Source: Austropuccinia psidii | Taxonomy: Eukaryota; Basidiomycota; Pucciniomycetes; Pucciniales; Sphaerophragmiaceae | Assembly (NCBI GenBank): GCA_023105745.1 | Contig: JALGQZ010000009.1 | Span: forward strand, 8,964,937-9,028,936 | Direction: 5' to 3' | DNA length: 64,000 bases | Shown: piece after piece, positions 11,144 through 23,229 of the stretch | Numbering within the stretch: position 1 is the stretch's first letter | How the letters are laid out: each line of letters opens with the position of its first letter | Made by a program: the position numbers and the translations under genes | The notes under the pieces: generated by a model | Seen by the model: only the letters and a program-made list of their open reading frames with translations | Database searches by the model: none | What the model was told of the DNA's origin: nothing

Positions 11144-14100
11144 GTGTAATTTCTGTGTTGAAACTGTCTCTTTGTATAAAATGGTGTTTGCTCAATTGAT
11201 TTATTTTGTTGAATTTACATATGATGTAATAATGACTCAATTATTGAATTACAATAAGACCTTTTAACACACATCTTAAGGAATATTATGTCTTGGATAG
11301 ACTGTATTTGATCTTGATTTTCAATTCTAATAGGCATGAAGTGTATTCAAACTACCAAACTGTTACTATTTTATTGTTAATTTTACATACTTTATTGGAA
11401 AATATCAATTATACTGCTTAAATGTGGTTGCAGGTAATACAATAGTCGTTATAAAAATTTTTTAATGGCTAATCTAAGATCAACATATTTTAGCCACATA
11501 TGTTTTTTTGAACATTCCAATTGGCCTGCTCAAATACAATTAGGATCCATACAAAAGTTTCTATTAGATATCTGTGCATGGCTAATTTATGGACAAGCAG
11601 TGAAATTATTGAAATGAAATTTTCAATTTCAATTTCAATAAGATTATAATTTATTTAAATTCCCAATTTATAGCTAGTGGTCCTACTTTAGTAATTGGGG
11701 AAATCTTCTCTATAAAAAATACCAAATCACTAACAAAGGTCATTATTTGGTAGTCAGTAGTAAATGTGTATTGGAGTGTGAAATTGACTACCCTGATACA
11801 CTTGAACTATACACAATATTTTCTCTATACATTTTTTAAAGCTCAATTGATTACCAACATAGTAAATCTCAGAAATGATATTCAAATTTAAAAATTATGA
11901 TCCTTTTATTGTAATAAACCAATTTTCCTTCCAAAATAAAGCTTAGTTCCATACAATTCTTTTTATATAGTTTATTCAAGTTTTATAATTTAAGCTCCTG
12001 GGTTGAGAATCTTGAAATGAAAATTGACTATATTCATGTTATTTCAAGGATATTTATTTATATATCATCTTTCATTTTTTTATTTTCCAATTTTCTAAAA
12101 TAAAATCTATAGTTATTAAGATTCATTTAGTTTTCATGTTATTTATTATATTCCCTAATTTGGTGAAATGAAATTAATATATAAAATATTTCATAAGAAA
12201 AATTGACTTTTAAAACTGGAAATTTAATACAAAAACATGTGTGTATTTCACTCTTTAAAAGATTCCAAACTATTATTTGTGTAGTTACAAATTTTGAAAA
12301 TGGTTACTTAAAAACCTACTCATAAATTTTTGGTTAAATTCCCTATTCCTATTTTGTTATTATTTTTATTTCATTCTAATAACTTTTTAAATTTGGGATC
12401 AACCTCACCAAAAAATTATCAAAATAAAAAATATTTTTGGGAAGTTCTGGGAAATTAAAACTTGAGGGGGGGAAATTGAGAAAAAAATGGTCTTGAATGA
12501 ATTTTTGAAGACAATATTTGGATTTAACTTCCATTAAAAGAATAATGATTTATTCTTGATAAGAAGTTCCCAATTAACCTTTTAAATTTTCAATTTCTTT
12601 ATTTAGAGAATTAAAGTATTTCTTATTTCATTATAGTACCTTGTCTTCCTATTCAAAAAAGAAATGAATTTCTTCATGAATTCTACATATGATATACAAT
12701 TAAGATTTTTCACTCTTAAATAAGTTTAGAATAAATACTTTATTGTAAATATTTTCTAAGCTTCAAAGACATATAAGGTGACTTAATTCATAAATTTAAA
12801 GAAAACATTTTCATTTAAAGAAAAGAAATGACACAACTTTTTCTGTTTTTTATTTTATAATTTTCTTCAAATTTCTAAAATTCAATATTATATAAGTCAG
12901 AATTCATTTCATTTATTAACATATAAAGAAAAATCATTTACATAAGTATATATATTTATTGATAAATCTTACTCAATGATAATATTATTTCTCTTAAAGT
13001 TCAATTATCTTCAAGATATTTCAATTTTTATTTTGCATCAACTCAAATATTGCAAAATTATGATGTTTTTTTTTACATTTTCATTTATTAAATTAATTAT
13101 AGAAATTAAGTGAGAAATTTAAATAAAGCTCACCTAATCTAGTATATTAGCGCTTAAATTAATATTGAAATTAATCTTCAAGATAATTTCATCTAATTGA
13201 CTGGCACATTGTTCCACAACATTGTGATGGATTTTTACAATTCAGCCATTGTATGTGTCTTGTAATTCTTGATATAATTTGAATTAATTTCTTTCTATAG
13301 ATTTTTGATTGGCTTTAGGCGGGGTGAGTGAGCTATAAGCATTTTTTTTTATTATAAGAATGGCCTTGGGCCATTCATCAAATATCCTTTCCATGTAAAT
13401 CGGAACAACATCCTCCATTAAGGTAACTGACTGGTGATATTTGATGTATTTTGCTTCAGCCATATGGGAAAAGACTCTTTTCAAGGTTAGTTAATATATG
13501 TTTTCAATTTAATGAAGATCAATGAGGGAACCATTGAGAAAATAATAATTCTTGGAGACACAAGATAATACCCCCCAAATGATTTTCCTTTCATGACCTG
13601 ATTGATTGTGGATTTAAATATTTTTGTGGTTTTATCTTGTAAGATGGGGTCTCTTCTGTGAATTCCAGTTTATATAAAATGAATTAATAAACTAATTATG
13701 AGTTTAAAACTATTAAAATAATATAATAGAGATTTCACTGTATTTAAATTATAGTATTATTAGTGGAATGAGCTTCACTAATAATATTGAAGATCATTTA
13801 CAACTTTAAGTGATATAAATCACTTGGTAAAGGTTGAGAGATCCTATATTTCTTAAAGTTAATAATTCTTTAGTTTAAATTGTAAAAAAAAATTAAAAAA
13901 TGAGCTTCAAGGAATGATTCAAAGGTAAAAACTATCCTCTTAAATATTGTAAAAACAAAAATTGAAATTATTTTGTAAAATGAATGTTAGAGATTATTAA
14001 AAGAAAATAAGGATAATTTTATCCACATACCTATATTATTTCATTTAACTATACTATGACGAAATCAAGAAAGGATAAAAAGTTGAATATAAATTTAGAT

Positions 14101-14876
14101 TTTGGGCCTAATAATTGAATAAAAATGAAAAATTAAGTTGGAGGCAGTGTAGCAGGTAAGCTATTGGATTCTTGCAGGCTCACATATCTTTTGGCTGGGC
14201 TACACCAAACTCTAACACAACTCAATTTCTTTCCGAGCTCAAAGAATACTCCATATATTCAAAAAGTTCAAAACCATTTTTCAAAGTTTCATTGCCAAAA
14301 TTTTTGTGCAAAGTCTAGCCACTTTTCAAAATCTATTGGTTTTGAGTAGGGATTTTTTGGTGTCACACAGAAGCAATTTCCTAAGATGTATATCTTTTCT
14401 TTGATTTTTTTCATATAAAAACTTTTCTAATTTTATCCCCAACCTATTCAAATGTTTCCTGAGATCTTTAAATATTTAAATTCCAATTTTTTTTCTCTTC
14501 AAACACAATACATACTGTAAAGTGATGGCCACTCATTTTCAGGTTGTTTGTTAGTTTAATATATATATAGGAAATTTCAGTACCACTACTTTTTCTTTTT
14601 TCTTTTTAAAGTAAGACTTTTCCACTTTTTGATCACAGAAGATTAAAATATATGCAGGTTTATTAATTCTTAATATTTACTATATTAGCACTAAGCAAAC
14701 AATTTTTATGATGTCAAGCATTGATTTCAGAATGACTTGATTTAGAAATTTTAATCTAAATTATCACCTTTTTTAATATATTAAATATAAATATCGCTCA
14801 TAAATAACTTCAGCTTTAATATGAGATTTATTTTGAAGTCCTTCAAAGTTTAATTAATAACCTCTCAAAAAATGAG
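11144..14876. other. AT-rich non-coding stretch
   Basis: No gene could be supported. A 66-codon minus-strand frame at 13284-13484 (KRVFSHMAEAKYIKYHQSV...) has protein-like composition but no recognised family or neighbours. A stretch at 14143-14215 has faint tRNA-like spacing but no convincing box B. The rest is long A/T-rich sequence. Confidence 0.4.
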
Positions 14877-15880
14877 AATTGTCTTATATTTCTATTCAAT
14901 ATATTGTGTAATATCATACATGCTATGGTCACCTTCCCTGTATTGAGAGGCACTATTCCTTGTGGAGTAAGTAAGAAACAAAACCAAGTTTTTAAACAAC
15001 CAAATTATTGCTCTACAACCATTCTACAAACACAATTTGGTATTATGTAAATTTATGTTTTCACCATATGGATTTCTTAATAGATAGAATTACTCACCCA
15101 GTGGGGGAATGAATATTATGATATCTTACCTGTTCTTCATCAAGAGTATTCAATGATGATGTAAGGACAGGTACCCTAGATGATCCTGAGTCACTAAAAA
15201 TCAAGGCATTTGGTGGCCATTGAGGAATTCCATTCAACAAATCCTTGCCAATTTGTGATTTACAAAAAACATGACTGTCATCCACTGCGCTAGGCAACCC
15301 CCCATATACCTATACCATTTTTAATGTGTAAATATTTTTTTAAAAAATAAAAAACTTAAATTTCTGAAATTTCCATTACTGTCCACAATAAATTGTAAAA
15401 AAAATCAAATTACAGCCTTTCCTATTCACATAGGAATGCCATTTAACACGTGGGGGAGGAATTATGGGTATGTGAATTCCATCAATAGCCCCAACTATAT
15501 TTTCAAGTCCTTGTCTTCATTAAAATGAATCCTTGATTTCATTCCACTCTAATTTGTCAGTCACATCTTGCAAGCTAATCACATTTCATTCATTAGTATA
15601 CAAAATATTACAATAGGAAGAAAAGTACTTACCTGATTGCAGAGTCATGCAAAGATAACAGACTTGCTTGTACTATTTCTTGTGAGACTTTGAATGCCAT
15701 AGACTTGCCAATGTTAAATAAGTGGCTTACTTTCTCATAAGAACTTTCATGGCCAATTTGATAAAGAGTAACATCAACTTTTTCTTCAATGGTTAAGCCA
15801 CAAACATCTTGTTGATTTGCATTTGAAACATGATTTGATATGGCATGTGACAACAAAAAAAAATTGTCCAGCCCCATTCA
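14877..15880 (-). pseudogene. PIF/Harbinger (HARBI1-like, DDE_Tnp_4) transposase remnant with introns
   Basis: Read on the minus strand, successive pieces match the order of a HARBI1-type nuclease. First comes a helix-turn-helix segment, SSYEKVSHLFNIGKS, near 15700-15760. Next is a GT-AG intron starting GTAAGTACTT at about 15631. Then GLENIVGAIDGIHIPI (first catalytic Asp) near 15465-15510 and WHSYVNRKGCN. A second intron precedes GLPSAVDDSHVFCKSQIGK near 15250-15295. ALIFSDSGSS (second Asp) and EEQVRYHNIHS follow. After a gap comes KVTIACMILHNILNR near 14885-14935, the typical C-terminal motif. A TAATGA run in the middle exon and the missing segment before the last motif show it is decayed. 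Terminal inverted repeats were not found. Confidence 0.7.
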
Positions 15881-16848
15881 AAAACAACCCAATCAAACAT
15901 GTTTCATTGTATAAATCTTCTTGCCATGGATTGAACCAATAGCCACAATGACTGCTTGCATATTCATACCAGGACAAATGAAATGAAATAAAAATGGACA
16001 ACATGACCATAGTATACAGAATTACCGGGTCACCTATGGCCATGATAAAATCTAATTATAATAATTAGTGTTGAATCATGCACCAGAATGCCATAAGGTT
16101 TTGAAAAAAAAAATGAAATGAAAATAAGCTAAAAATAAATTCAAAACAAAATTCAAAATAATTTAAAAACTATTTTCAAAACCCAAACATGAACCGGGCC
16201 ACAAATGATTGAGGTGTTTTTTTGTTAAATTATTACCATAATTTTTTGTGTATTCATTAAAGTCATTTAATGATTTCCAAGAATAAAACATGTAGTCAAT
16301 AATTTAATTTTTTCCACCATACATACTTTGTTTTTTGAAAATTGATGATATTTTTGCACTTTCTTTTTAAAAGAACGCTGGTTTATTTTAAGGTCATAGT
16401 TGTGTCATGTTGAAAGGGTAAGAGAAATGTGCGGAGTTTAGTTTGATTTAGAGCTAAAGGAAAATTCAATGATGAGCTTCGCTTGATTAGAGCGGATTGA
16501 AATCAATTATTGCAATCAATTGGGCTTGTCGAAATCGCGGCACTTTGAAGCAAATGGCAATACTCATGAACCGCGGTTGGTTTTGCAGCAATTTTCATTT
16601 AAATTTCATTTGACAACAGTTTTAAAAACTTGTTTCAAAACCAATTTTAAGAGTCAGGCTTAGAAAAAGTCAATAATTACAATAAATTAAATAGCCCTTT
16701 TAATTATATTATATTTTGAAATATATGTACTACCGCCTTCTTTCAAAAAACAATAGAAAGAACTTTTTAAGTTCAAATTGATTAATTAGAATTTTATCAA
16801 TAACAAGAGCAAGCAGACCATGATTACTATCAATAAACCATCCGTGTT
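15881..16848. other. Spacer between transposase remnant and CAC2 3' end
   Basis: AT-rich with a few GC-richer patches (about 16420-16560, including CGAAATCGCGG and CCGCGG). Possible upstream transposase sequence on the minus strand to about 16043 is out of frame and interrupted by poly-T. This stretch should contain the CAC2 3' UTR, but no poly(A) signal could be assigned with confidence. Confidence 0.35.
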
Positions 16849-19800
16849 TTAATTTTTAATGGGTCCTTCAAAAGTAAGTGCAATTCTTTTCTTTTTTTTG
16901 TGACTTGATTCAAAATCTTCCTTGTCATTGCGTTTACGTTCTAGAGAATCAGAATTTAACATGATTTGCCCTTTGCTGTCATTATCGGTTTGTTTGATTA
17001 AGAGTTCTGATTTGATCGCGATTTCTTTAGTTGGATTACCATTATTGCCATTATCAATTTTGACTTCATGAAATGGGTTGAATTTTTGTGGATTAACTCC
17101 AATGCTTTGATTGACCTTCACTGATTCTTCTTCAATTGAATTGATCGCATTTGATCTTTCAATGATTTGATTTGGCAAGTATTTCTTCTCATCCTCTTCA
17201 TTTAACTTTATTCCTAATTCGTCTTTTTCAAATACAATTGCTGAACAATATCCATCACTTGAGCTTAAAATCAAAGTTTCCCCATCATTTGACCTATTGT
17301 TTAATCCAGAAAACGTTTATTAGAATTATTCACATCTATCAAGAAAAACAAACAGAACTCACCAAGTCAAATCAGTAAAGCTAGAAAAGTGCAAATTACT
17401 AAATAAGCAAATCGGACTTGATTGCTGAGTATCGTATATAAACACTGTATCATGAGTTGCGACTGCGTAAATCATTCGATAAGGTAATTTAAATACACTC
17501 AATTCATCATCCGATGTTTTTAATGATGATAAATGGTAATCCCGCTGATTCAAGTCAATCTCATGCATCGGTTTTCCATGCATTAGCTCCACTTGAACAG
17601 GCTGAGTGGGGATTGGGCAATCGGTCTTGAATTTTTTACATTGATAGAGGACTGGAGAAAATCGGATGGCAACACTACTCGTCTTATGACCTGGTAATCT
17701 AGCAATGGGCTGATATCCATTTGCCTTGCCTATGCACGTGTTGAAAGACCCTCTCCCATAAATAAATACAGTAGGATTTTCCTTTAACTCCTCTTGACCA
17801 ATTTGATCAGATTCATCTTGAGAATCGAACCCTGAAGTTCGTTGTTTGCGTCGTTTGTTGTTGATATTAGTTTTCGATTCTAAACTAGTTGCTTTATCAC
17901 TTTCTTTACCTTTTCCCTTCCCGTTGCAGCGTTTTTCATGATCGCTATCGTTGAATCGACTCTCCCATCTACCAGCGGGTGTTAGTAGCATTGATCCGTC
18001 AATACTCCATGTTAGCCTTCGAAAGAAGGCACTAGCACCCTCATCTCCATATAAGAGTACAGACTTTGTCCTTTTTTCCTCATTAATATGAATGGCTGGT
18101 AGTGGCGGGATTGGAGATGGAGAACGGATGGGACGAAGGGAAGATGGTGACATGGTTTGACTGGAGACGATTGAAGATTGCCTTGAGCGAGTCCGACTAG
18201 AAAGACCATGAGAAGAGATTGAGCTGATGTTATTGTTGGTGTTATGATGTGGAATCTCGGTAGGCGGTTGCATGAGTGGTTCATCATTAAATTGAGTACT
18301 AGCAGGTGTACTGGGGGTAGGAGGGATTGAGAGGACCTTTGTTGATGCGCTTGGTTGATGAGATAAATGAGTTTGAGAAGAATCTGACAGGTTTGTCAAG
18401 TTGGACATTGTTCTAGTCTCAAGTTTAGGTCTTGGAGTTTGATGAGTGGCAAGACTAGAAGTCAATGAAGGGGGGGTTGAGGTACTGGTAGGAGTTTCAA
18501 GACCAGTATTAGTAGTACTGGGAGTCATTTTAATGTTATGAAGTTCATCTTTGTCATGATGATGATGGTGAGATTGATGACTAGCCCAAGTGTTTGTTTG
18601 AGGATTCAAGATGTCTATCTTGTAATTTTTTCCGATATGATGAACTTCAGCTGTTGCGCCACCAGTTTGATCCCTGTTGATTTGAAGCGAGTAAATGTTG
18701 ATGGAGCTATTGATAAGATAAAAAATGGAAGATTCTTTAGAAATCAACCGATTTTGATTAAGATAAATTGATTTGTAAACAGATTTAAAGGGTAAGATAG
18801 ATTGCTGACCGATCACTGCTTTGGGTAGCAATCAAATTACCCAATGGATCCCAGGCAACACCTTGAACGAAATTGGTATGTTCGGCGATTTGCTTGATAC
18901 AAGAGCCTTAATTTGAAGATGAGGATGAAAGAATAAGGTTGAGAAAAGTCAAGTCCAATTTTCAATGAAACATACCATCAGTAACGTTCCAAATCCTTGC
19001 AGTTTTAGCAGTGTCGCCAGTCAAAATGAAATCGCCGCACGGTGACCAAGCTAGATCATAAATCTCACACTGAGCAGGACCACTGAAGAGGGAATAAGTG
19101 ATGATGATTGGTTTGGTTCTTTCAAGAATAAAATTTGCTTACCGAAGCATTAGCCTTGTTCTCCAACTTTCTCTATCATAAATTTTATCATTGATTGATT
19201 CACCAAATGATGAGTTAGATGAGGGCGGATTATTAGAAAGCACCCAAAGCAAAACGTTTCCATCTAACATGAACTTTGGGGTCAGTTGAAGGCAGGCTTA
19301 AAATTTTCTTTTTAAGTTACGAAATTTACCATCACCGGCCGAAGCCAACATTTCACCTGAATTTTTATATTTATTTATTTTTGAAAAAAAAAAGGGGAAT
19401 GAATGAGTTAAATTGAAGATTAAAACTATTAATTAAATGAATGATAATTTTTTGAAGAGAAGGAAAGTACCTTTTGGACAAAATCTAACCACGTTAACCA
19501 CGGCTTGATGTTTTGTTAATGTAGCAAGGTATTCAATGATTGGATCGTGATTAAGTATAGGTTTTTGAGTAGATGGTTGATTGATTTGATCGTGGGGATT
19601 TGGTTTTGGATAAACAAGCCAAATCTATAAGCAAACCAATAAAAAATAAAAGATGATCAAGCAAGATATTAATTTCACCACGAATCCAAAAAAGAACGTG
19701 TTTGAAGCCTTTAATTTTAATTTTACCATGATCAAATTGTCACCGCCAGCGGTTGCTAACCTCCAAAGGTTATCAAGTTTGATATTTGATGAGGATGAAT

Positions 19801-19918
19801 TTTTTATAGATTTTAAGGGTAATAAAGATTTTAGATTTGATGGTGAAGTTAGCTGAAAGTCAGCCGAATAGATTGGTTTCGTGTTGTGCCATCTGATTTC
19901 TATTACTTTTGATTTCAT
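16849..19918 (-). CDS. CAC2: Chromatin assembly factor 1 subunit B (Cac2/CHAF1B, WD40 histone chaperone)
   Basis: Eight exons on the minus strand: 19918-19727, 19624-19471, 19356-19330, 19263-19143, 19082-18976, 18906-18810, 18706-17363 and 17293-16849. The CDS is 2487 nt, giving 828 aa, and all phases agree. The start MKSKVIEIRWHNTKPIYS matches the family N-terminus. WD40 blades follow: KHQAVVNVVRFCPKGEMLASAGDGNVLLW, then CEIYDLAWSPCGDFILTGD, HTNFVQGVAWDPLGNL and SINIYSLQ. The diagnostic CAF-1B block ASAFFRRLTWSIDGSMLL is at about residues 458-473. LPYRMIYAVATHDTVFIYDTQQ and SSSDGYCSAIVFEKDELGI close the propeller. Cac2 is the middle subunit of CAF-1, which deposits H3-H4 behind replication forks in the nucleus. 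A Ser/Thr/Pro-rich insert of about 170 aa (residues ~275-445, with a His run) is much longer than in animal homologues. Exon 3 is only 27 nt, and intron 6 has the unusual donor GTCAGC. Confidence 0.92.
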
Positions 19919-19947
19919 TTTGAATAGAATGAAGTCTTGACAAGATC

Positions 19948-19972
19948 GATTGGATTGGATTGGATTGGATTG
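19948..19972. repeat. Short GGATT tandem repeat upstream of CAC2
   Basis: About five copies of TTGGA/GGATT in a row, roughly 30 bp before the CAC2 start codon on its upstream side. A simple microsatellite within the presumed 5' UTR or core promoter. Confidence 0.8.
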
Positions 19973-20035
19973 CTTTGCTTTGAAGAAATGAGACGTGTTG
20001 CTGCTGAGGATTCCCTGGAATTAAGGATATTCTTA

Positions 20036-20195
20036 ACGACGTTCTCGACGACGTTCCTGAAGAAGTTCTGGAAGAATTCCTTGACGGATTCCCTTGAAGA
20101 CGTTCGTGAAGAAGTTCGTGATGGGTTTCCGGGATGGTTCCTTGGAGAATCCTGGGAGAATCCCTTGGAGAAGTTCCTGGTGAATTTCCTCAAGG
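20036..20195. repeat. Degenerate 12-bp tandem repeat (consensus near GAAGAAGTTCCT)
   Basis: About 13 imperfect units are readable on the plus strand, for example GACGACGTTCTC, GACGACGTTCCT, GAAGAAGTTCTG, GAAGACGTTCGT, GAAGAAGTTCGT and GGAGAAGTTCCT. It lies 120-280 bp upstream of the CAC2 start codon. Because the period is a multiple of three, both strands stay open for some distance (four-residue periodic peptides). That openness is a by-product of the repeat and weak evidence for a gene. The units contain GAA and TTC blocks at short spacings, which recall heat-shock-element half sites. Confidence 0.7.
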
Positions 20196-20239
20196 ATCGA
20201 TCTCCAGAGGAGGAACAAGCCGGCGGTCAAGAAAGATGA

Positions 20240-21799
20240 TCAACCGTAAGTTTACCGGGGATCTGCAAGCTCAAACTTAAATTTAACCGATCGAATTATT
20301 TTGTCACCCTCAAAATTGCATCCACAGTGGCTGCAACCACCAAAAATGGAGAAATTTAAGCCACTCAGTAGCCTCAGTAGCCCTAAAAACATCAAATTAA
20401 AGAGCAAAAAAGCTCATTTATCAGAGAATCAAAGGGATCTAGACAGTCTTGTTAAATAAGAAATTCCAGTTTTTAGCTAGAAGGCTCAAGAGATTTATTT
20501 ATACCTCAAATTTTCATTATTTGGAAATTAATTGAGATGTGGATTTTAAGCTTAAAATGTCATTTTTTTCGCAAAGTTGTTCTATTTTTGTTAATTCAGA
20601 AAAGAAATCTTTTGAAAAGTAGATTTTTTCAAAACAGACATCAATATTTTTTACTTTGGTGGATTGTGAAATTTATTTATCAAGTCTTTTTAAGTGTGAT
20701 TTGTTATTTTTGTTTTAGCATGAACATTTTTTTTTATTGAATAAAAATTTCTCTGAAAAAACATCATTTCTTAAATCAAAAAATAAATTCAATCAATTGA
20801 AGGTTTTATAAACACTCAGGAATTATCCCGCTTGAAGTTTATTTGAAAAAAATTTCTATAGTAAGAAAATTTGAAGACCAAAAGTGGAATTGATTATGTT
20901 CCAAGAACTTCCTAATGAAAAAGAAACTTAAATTATCACACATTTTTTTGTCTTTGCATTTAACTCATGTTAAAATACGTCACTAATCATAAAAAAGATA
21001 AAAAAAGAAGAATATTGTAGTTTTGGAATTGTTTTTACCCACCTGAAATACTCTTCTGGATCCTGAGTAGTAGAGAAATTTTCACACAGGTTCTTTCAAG
21101 GCTTCTATTTCCAAGGGGAAAGTCAAAATTTTGGGTTTATTCATCGACCAAACTGAACAAAACTTGACTTGTCAAGTTTCAATTACCAGAAGATTTCCCA
21201 AGGTATGTTTCTCAATAGAAATATTAGTCTTTTCATATTTCCAAATGTGTGAAGCAGCCAATGTTTTTGGTATTGTGCATAAAGGCTTGCTCAAATTTTA
21301 CTTGGCCATTCTTTGATAAAGGTTTTGATACTCTTATTATGAGTAATAGGACTTTCAAGAGAGACTTAATTAATCATGATTTGAATATAAAATCACTCCA
21401 ATATTATAATTACATATAGTAAGAGTGGAATAATTTAATTTTTATTCTTTTCTGTTAGCCCTAGAAAAATGAAATTAACTTATGATTTAACTTTCTTATT
21501 GGAACATTTAAGCCCATAATATCAAAATTTAATTTTCACAAACACAGAACCAGCCATAATATTTCTGTTTTTGAATTAACTAAAAAAAATATGTTTTAAT
21601 ATTTTGGATTTTCTTTTCCCCATAAATTACCTTTTATTTAACTTGAAATTTGATTCCAATTTAATCTCAATATTAAACAAAACCTCAAACTACTTCATAT
21701 AATTATGTATAGATCTTATATTTTTCCAAATAATCTTTGAATTTTTTTAATGAATATATGTTTTAAAATTCCAAATTATCTTTTACTCAATTTAATATA
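20240..21799. other. AT-rich spacer between CAC2 promoter and element B
   Basis: No gene could be supported. A GTAAGT donor-like site at about 20247 and a pyrimidine-poor CCACAG near 20323 could bound an intron of a divergent transcript, but no coding frame supports it. The segment ends with ATATA (21795-21799), the left target-site duplication of element B. Confidence 0.4.
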
Positions 21800-22731
21800 T
21801 GTCAGCCTGTGACTCAAAACCAGAGCACAAGCATGACAGCCAAAATACCATAAACCAATGGTATAGCCAAAATACCACCAAAACATGGAACTGAGCCAAA
21901 TTAGCTCAAAAGGTATCAAAAGAAAGAGGAAACTCACCTCTTTCTGAAAATATAAGTCCCATCACCATAGGACAAGAAATAACAAAGTTATTCCTGCTCA
22001 AAGTTATTGCTGAGCATAAACCTTAATTTTCACCTCTCATCTAAAATCTAGAAGGAGAGGCTTAACCCCATCAAATGGGTATTCAAAATGAAGCTCTAAG
22101 CCAGGGCTATCCAATGGTACTAGCCAAACTGAGCTAGCACCAGTATTACTTGAGTTATGGTCAAATTCAGACCAAATAAGGGTGAACAAAACATTCACCT
22201 CTCATCAAACCTTTACAGTTTTAGTGTGAGATACTTAAAGTGGGGTCTTTTTGGAAAGAGCACAATCAGGGCTATCTGATGGTGTCATCCATTTCCTCAC
22301 ATCTCAACTAGAACAGAAGTTATTGGCCAAACAAGTTTAATACAGCTTTTGCCCAAACCACGCCAATGTACAAAAGTACTTGTACATGGGATAAGTTTGC
22401 CATATTTAATGATAGCCATGTCAAGTTGGGTACCATTGTGTAGAGCCCATACAGGGCTATTCAATGAACCAACTTTGAGCTTGATATCTCAAAAACTGAC
22501 AGAGTTATGACCATTTTAAGGTCAAAATCCCACCTGCTGTCATATACAGCCTTACCATGGGATAATACCCTATAACCATGAATATGAGGTGTCAAATAGA
22601 CAAAGAAGCATGTTTTTACTTCAATACCTCATATGTCAGTCAATACTGGGGTCCCATACAGTTTCTGTACAGCATTCTACGCGTCATACACGTCAGAATC
22701 AGGCTGTGAGGTCCCCAGATGAAAATTTTCA

Positions 22732-22793
22732 CCCTGTATTGGTGAAAACTGCCCAGATGTGGTTTCAAAACCACATGTGAGCCCAATACAGGG
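22732..22793. other. Nested inverted repeat in the element B LTR
   Basis: Outer arms CCCTGTATTGG (22732-22742) and CCAATACAGGG (22783-22793) are perfect complements. Inside them CAGATGTGGTTT (22754-22765) faces AAACCACATGTG (22768-22779) across a two-base gap. In the 3' LTR (30988-31049) the inner pair is perfect (AAACCACATCTG). The older copy in element E (58061-58122) keeps both inner arms and 10 of 11 outer bases. It sits about 100 bp before the TATA-like box. Confidence 0.8.
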
Positions 22794-22890
22794 TATACAG
22801 GCTGTTTGCAAACCACAAGCTTGTCATGAGGAGTGAAAAATCTTCACTTCCTCTACGTGAAAAGGTCTAACAGCCTTTTCACCTCAATTT

Positions 22891-22902
22891 CAGGATAAAA
22901 GG
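22891..22902 (+). promoter_or_regulatory. TATA-like box of the element B LTR
   Basis: CAGGATAAAAGG lies about 330 bp before the LTR end and is conserved in the 3' LTR and in element E (AGGATAAAAAGG near 58221). A transcript starting just downstream would define the R region. Position and conservation are the only evidence. Confidence 0.35.
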
Positions 22903-23229
22903 AGAGCTTTTCACAGCCAAAACCTTTCCTCATCCTGCTCTTGAATAACCTACGTAGTAAACTGTCAAAAACAGTTTTACTCTTGGTTAAATAATCAGGT
23001 ATAATTATAATCTTTAATTATTGTAGACTTTATTATTGTAATCCAACAGATAAAGCCTGCACCCAGGGTTCTCAATAGTGCTCACCACCACTATTTCTCA
23101 ATAGTAGAACCCTTTTATCTTATTATAAACCTTTATAAATCTTTTTTTAAATCATTTTCTGTCGTGTCACATACACAGTTAAAGCTGTAATTAGCCTACT
23201 TATACCTTTATCATAGTATCATCCTGACA

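Larger units (their letters stand above)
21800..23229 (+). repeat. 5' LTR of element B (1430 bp)
   Basis: TG...CA ends, with the same length as the 3' copy at 30056. It contains a nested inverted repeat (22732-22793), a pair of CGTCA motifs nine bases apart (22682 and 22691) and a TATA-like GGATAAAAGG near 22893. Confidence 0.95.

Noticed and set aside
13284..13484. 66-codon minus-strand frame with protein-like composition
   Set aside because: No recognised family, no extension by plausible splicing, and no neighbours that give it context.
19937..20239. Possible divergent gene encoded by the 12-bp repeat region
   Set aside because: Openness on both strands follows from a 12-bp period. The peptide is a simple periodic sequence without family resemblance.
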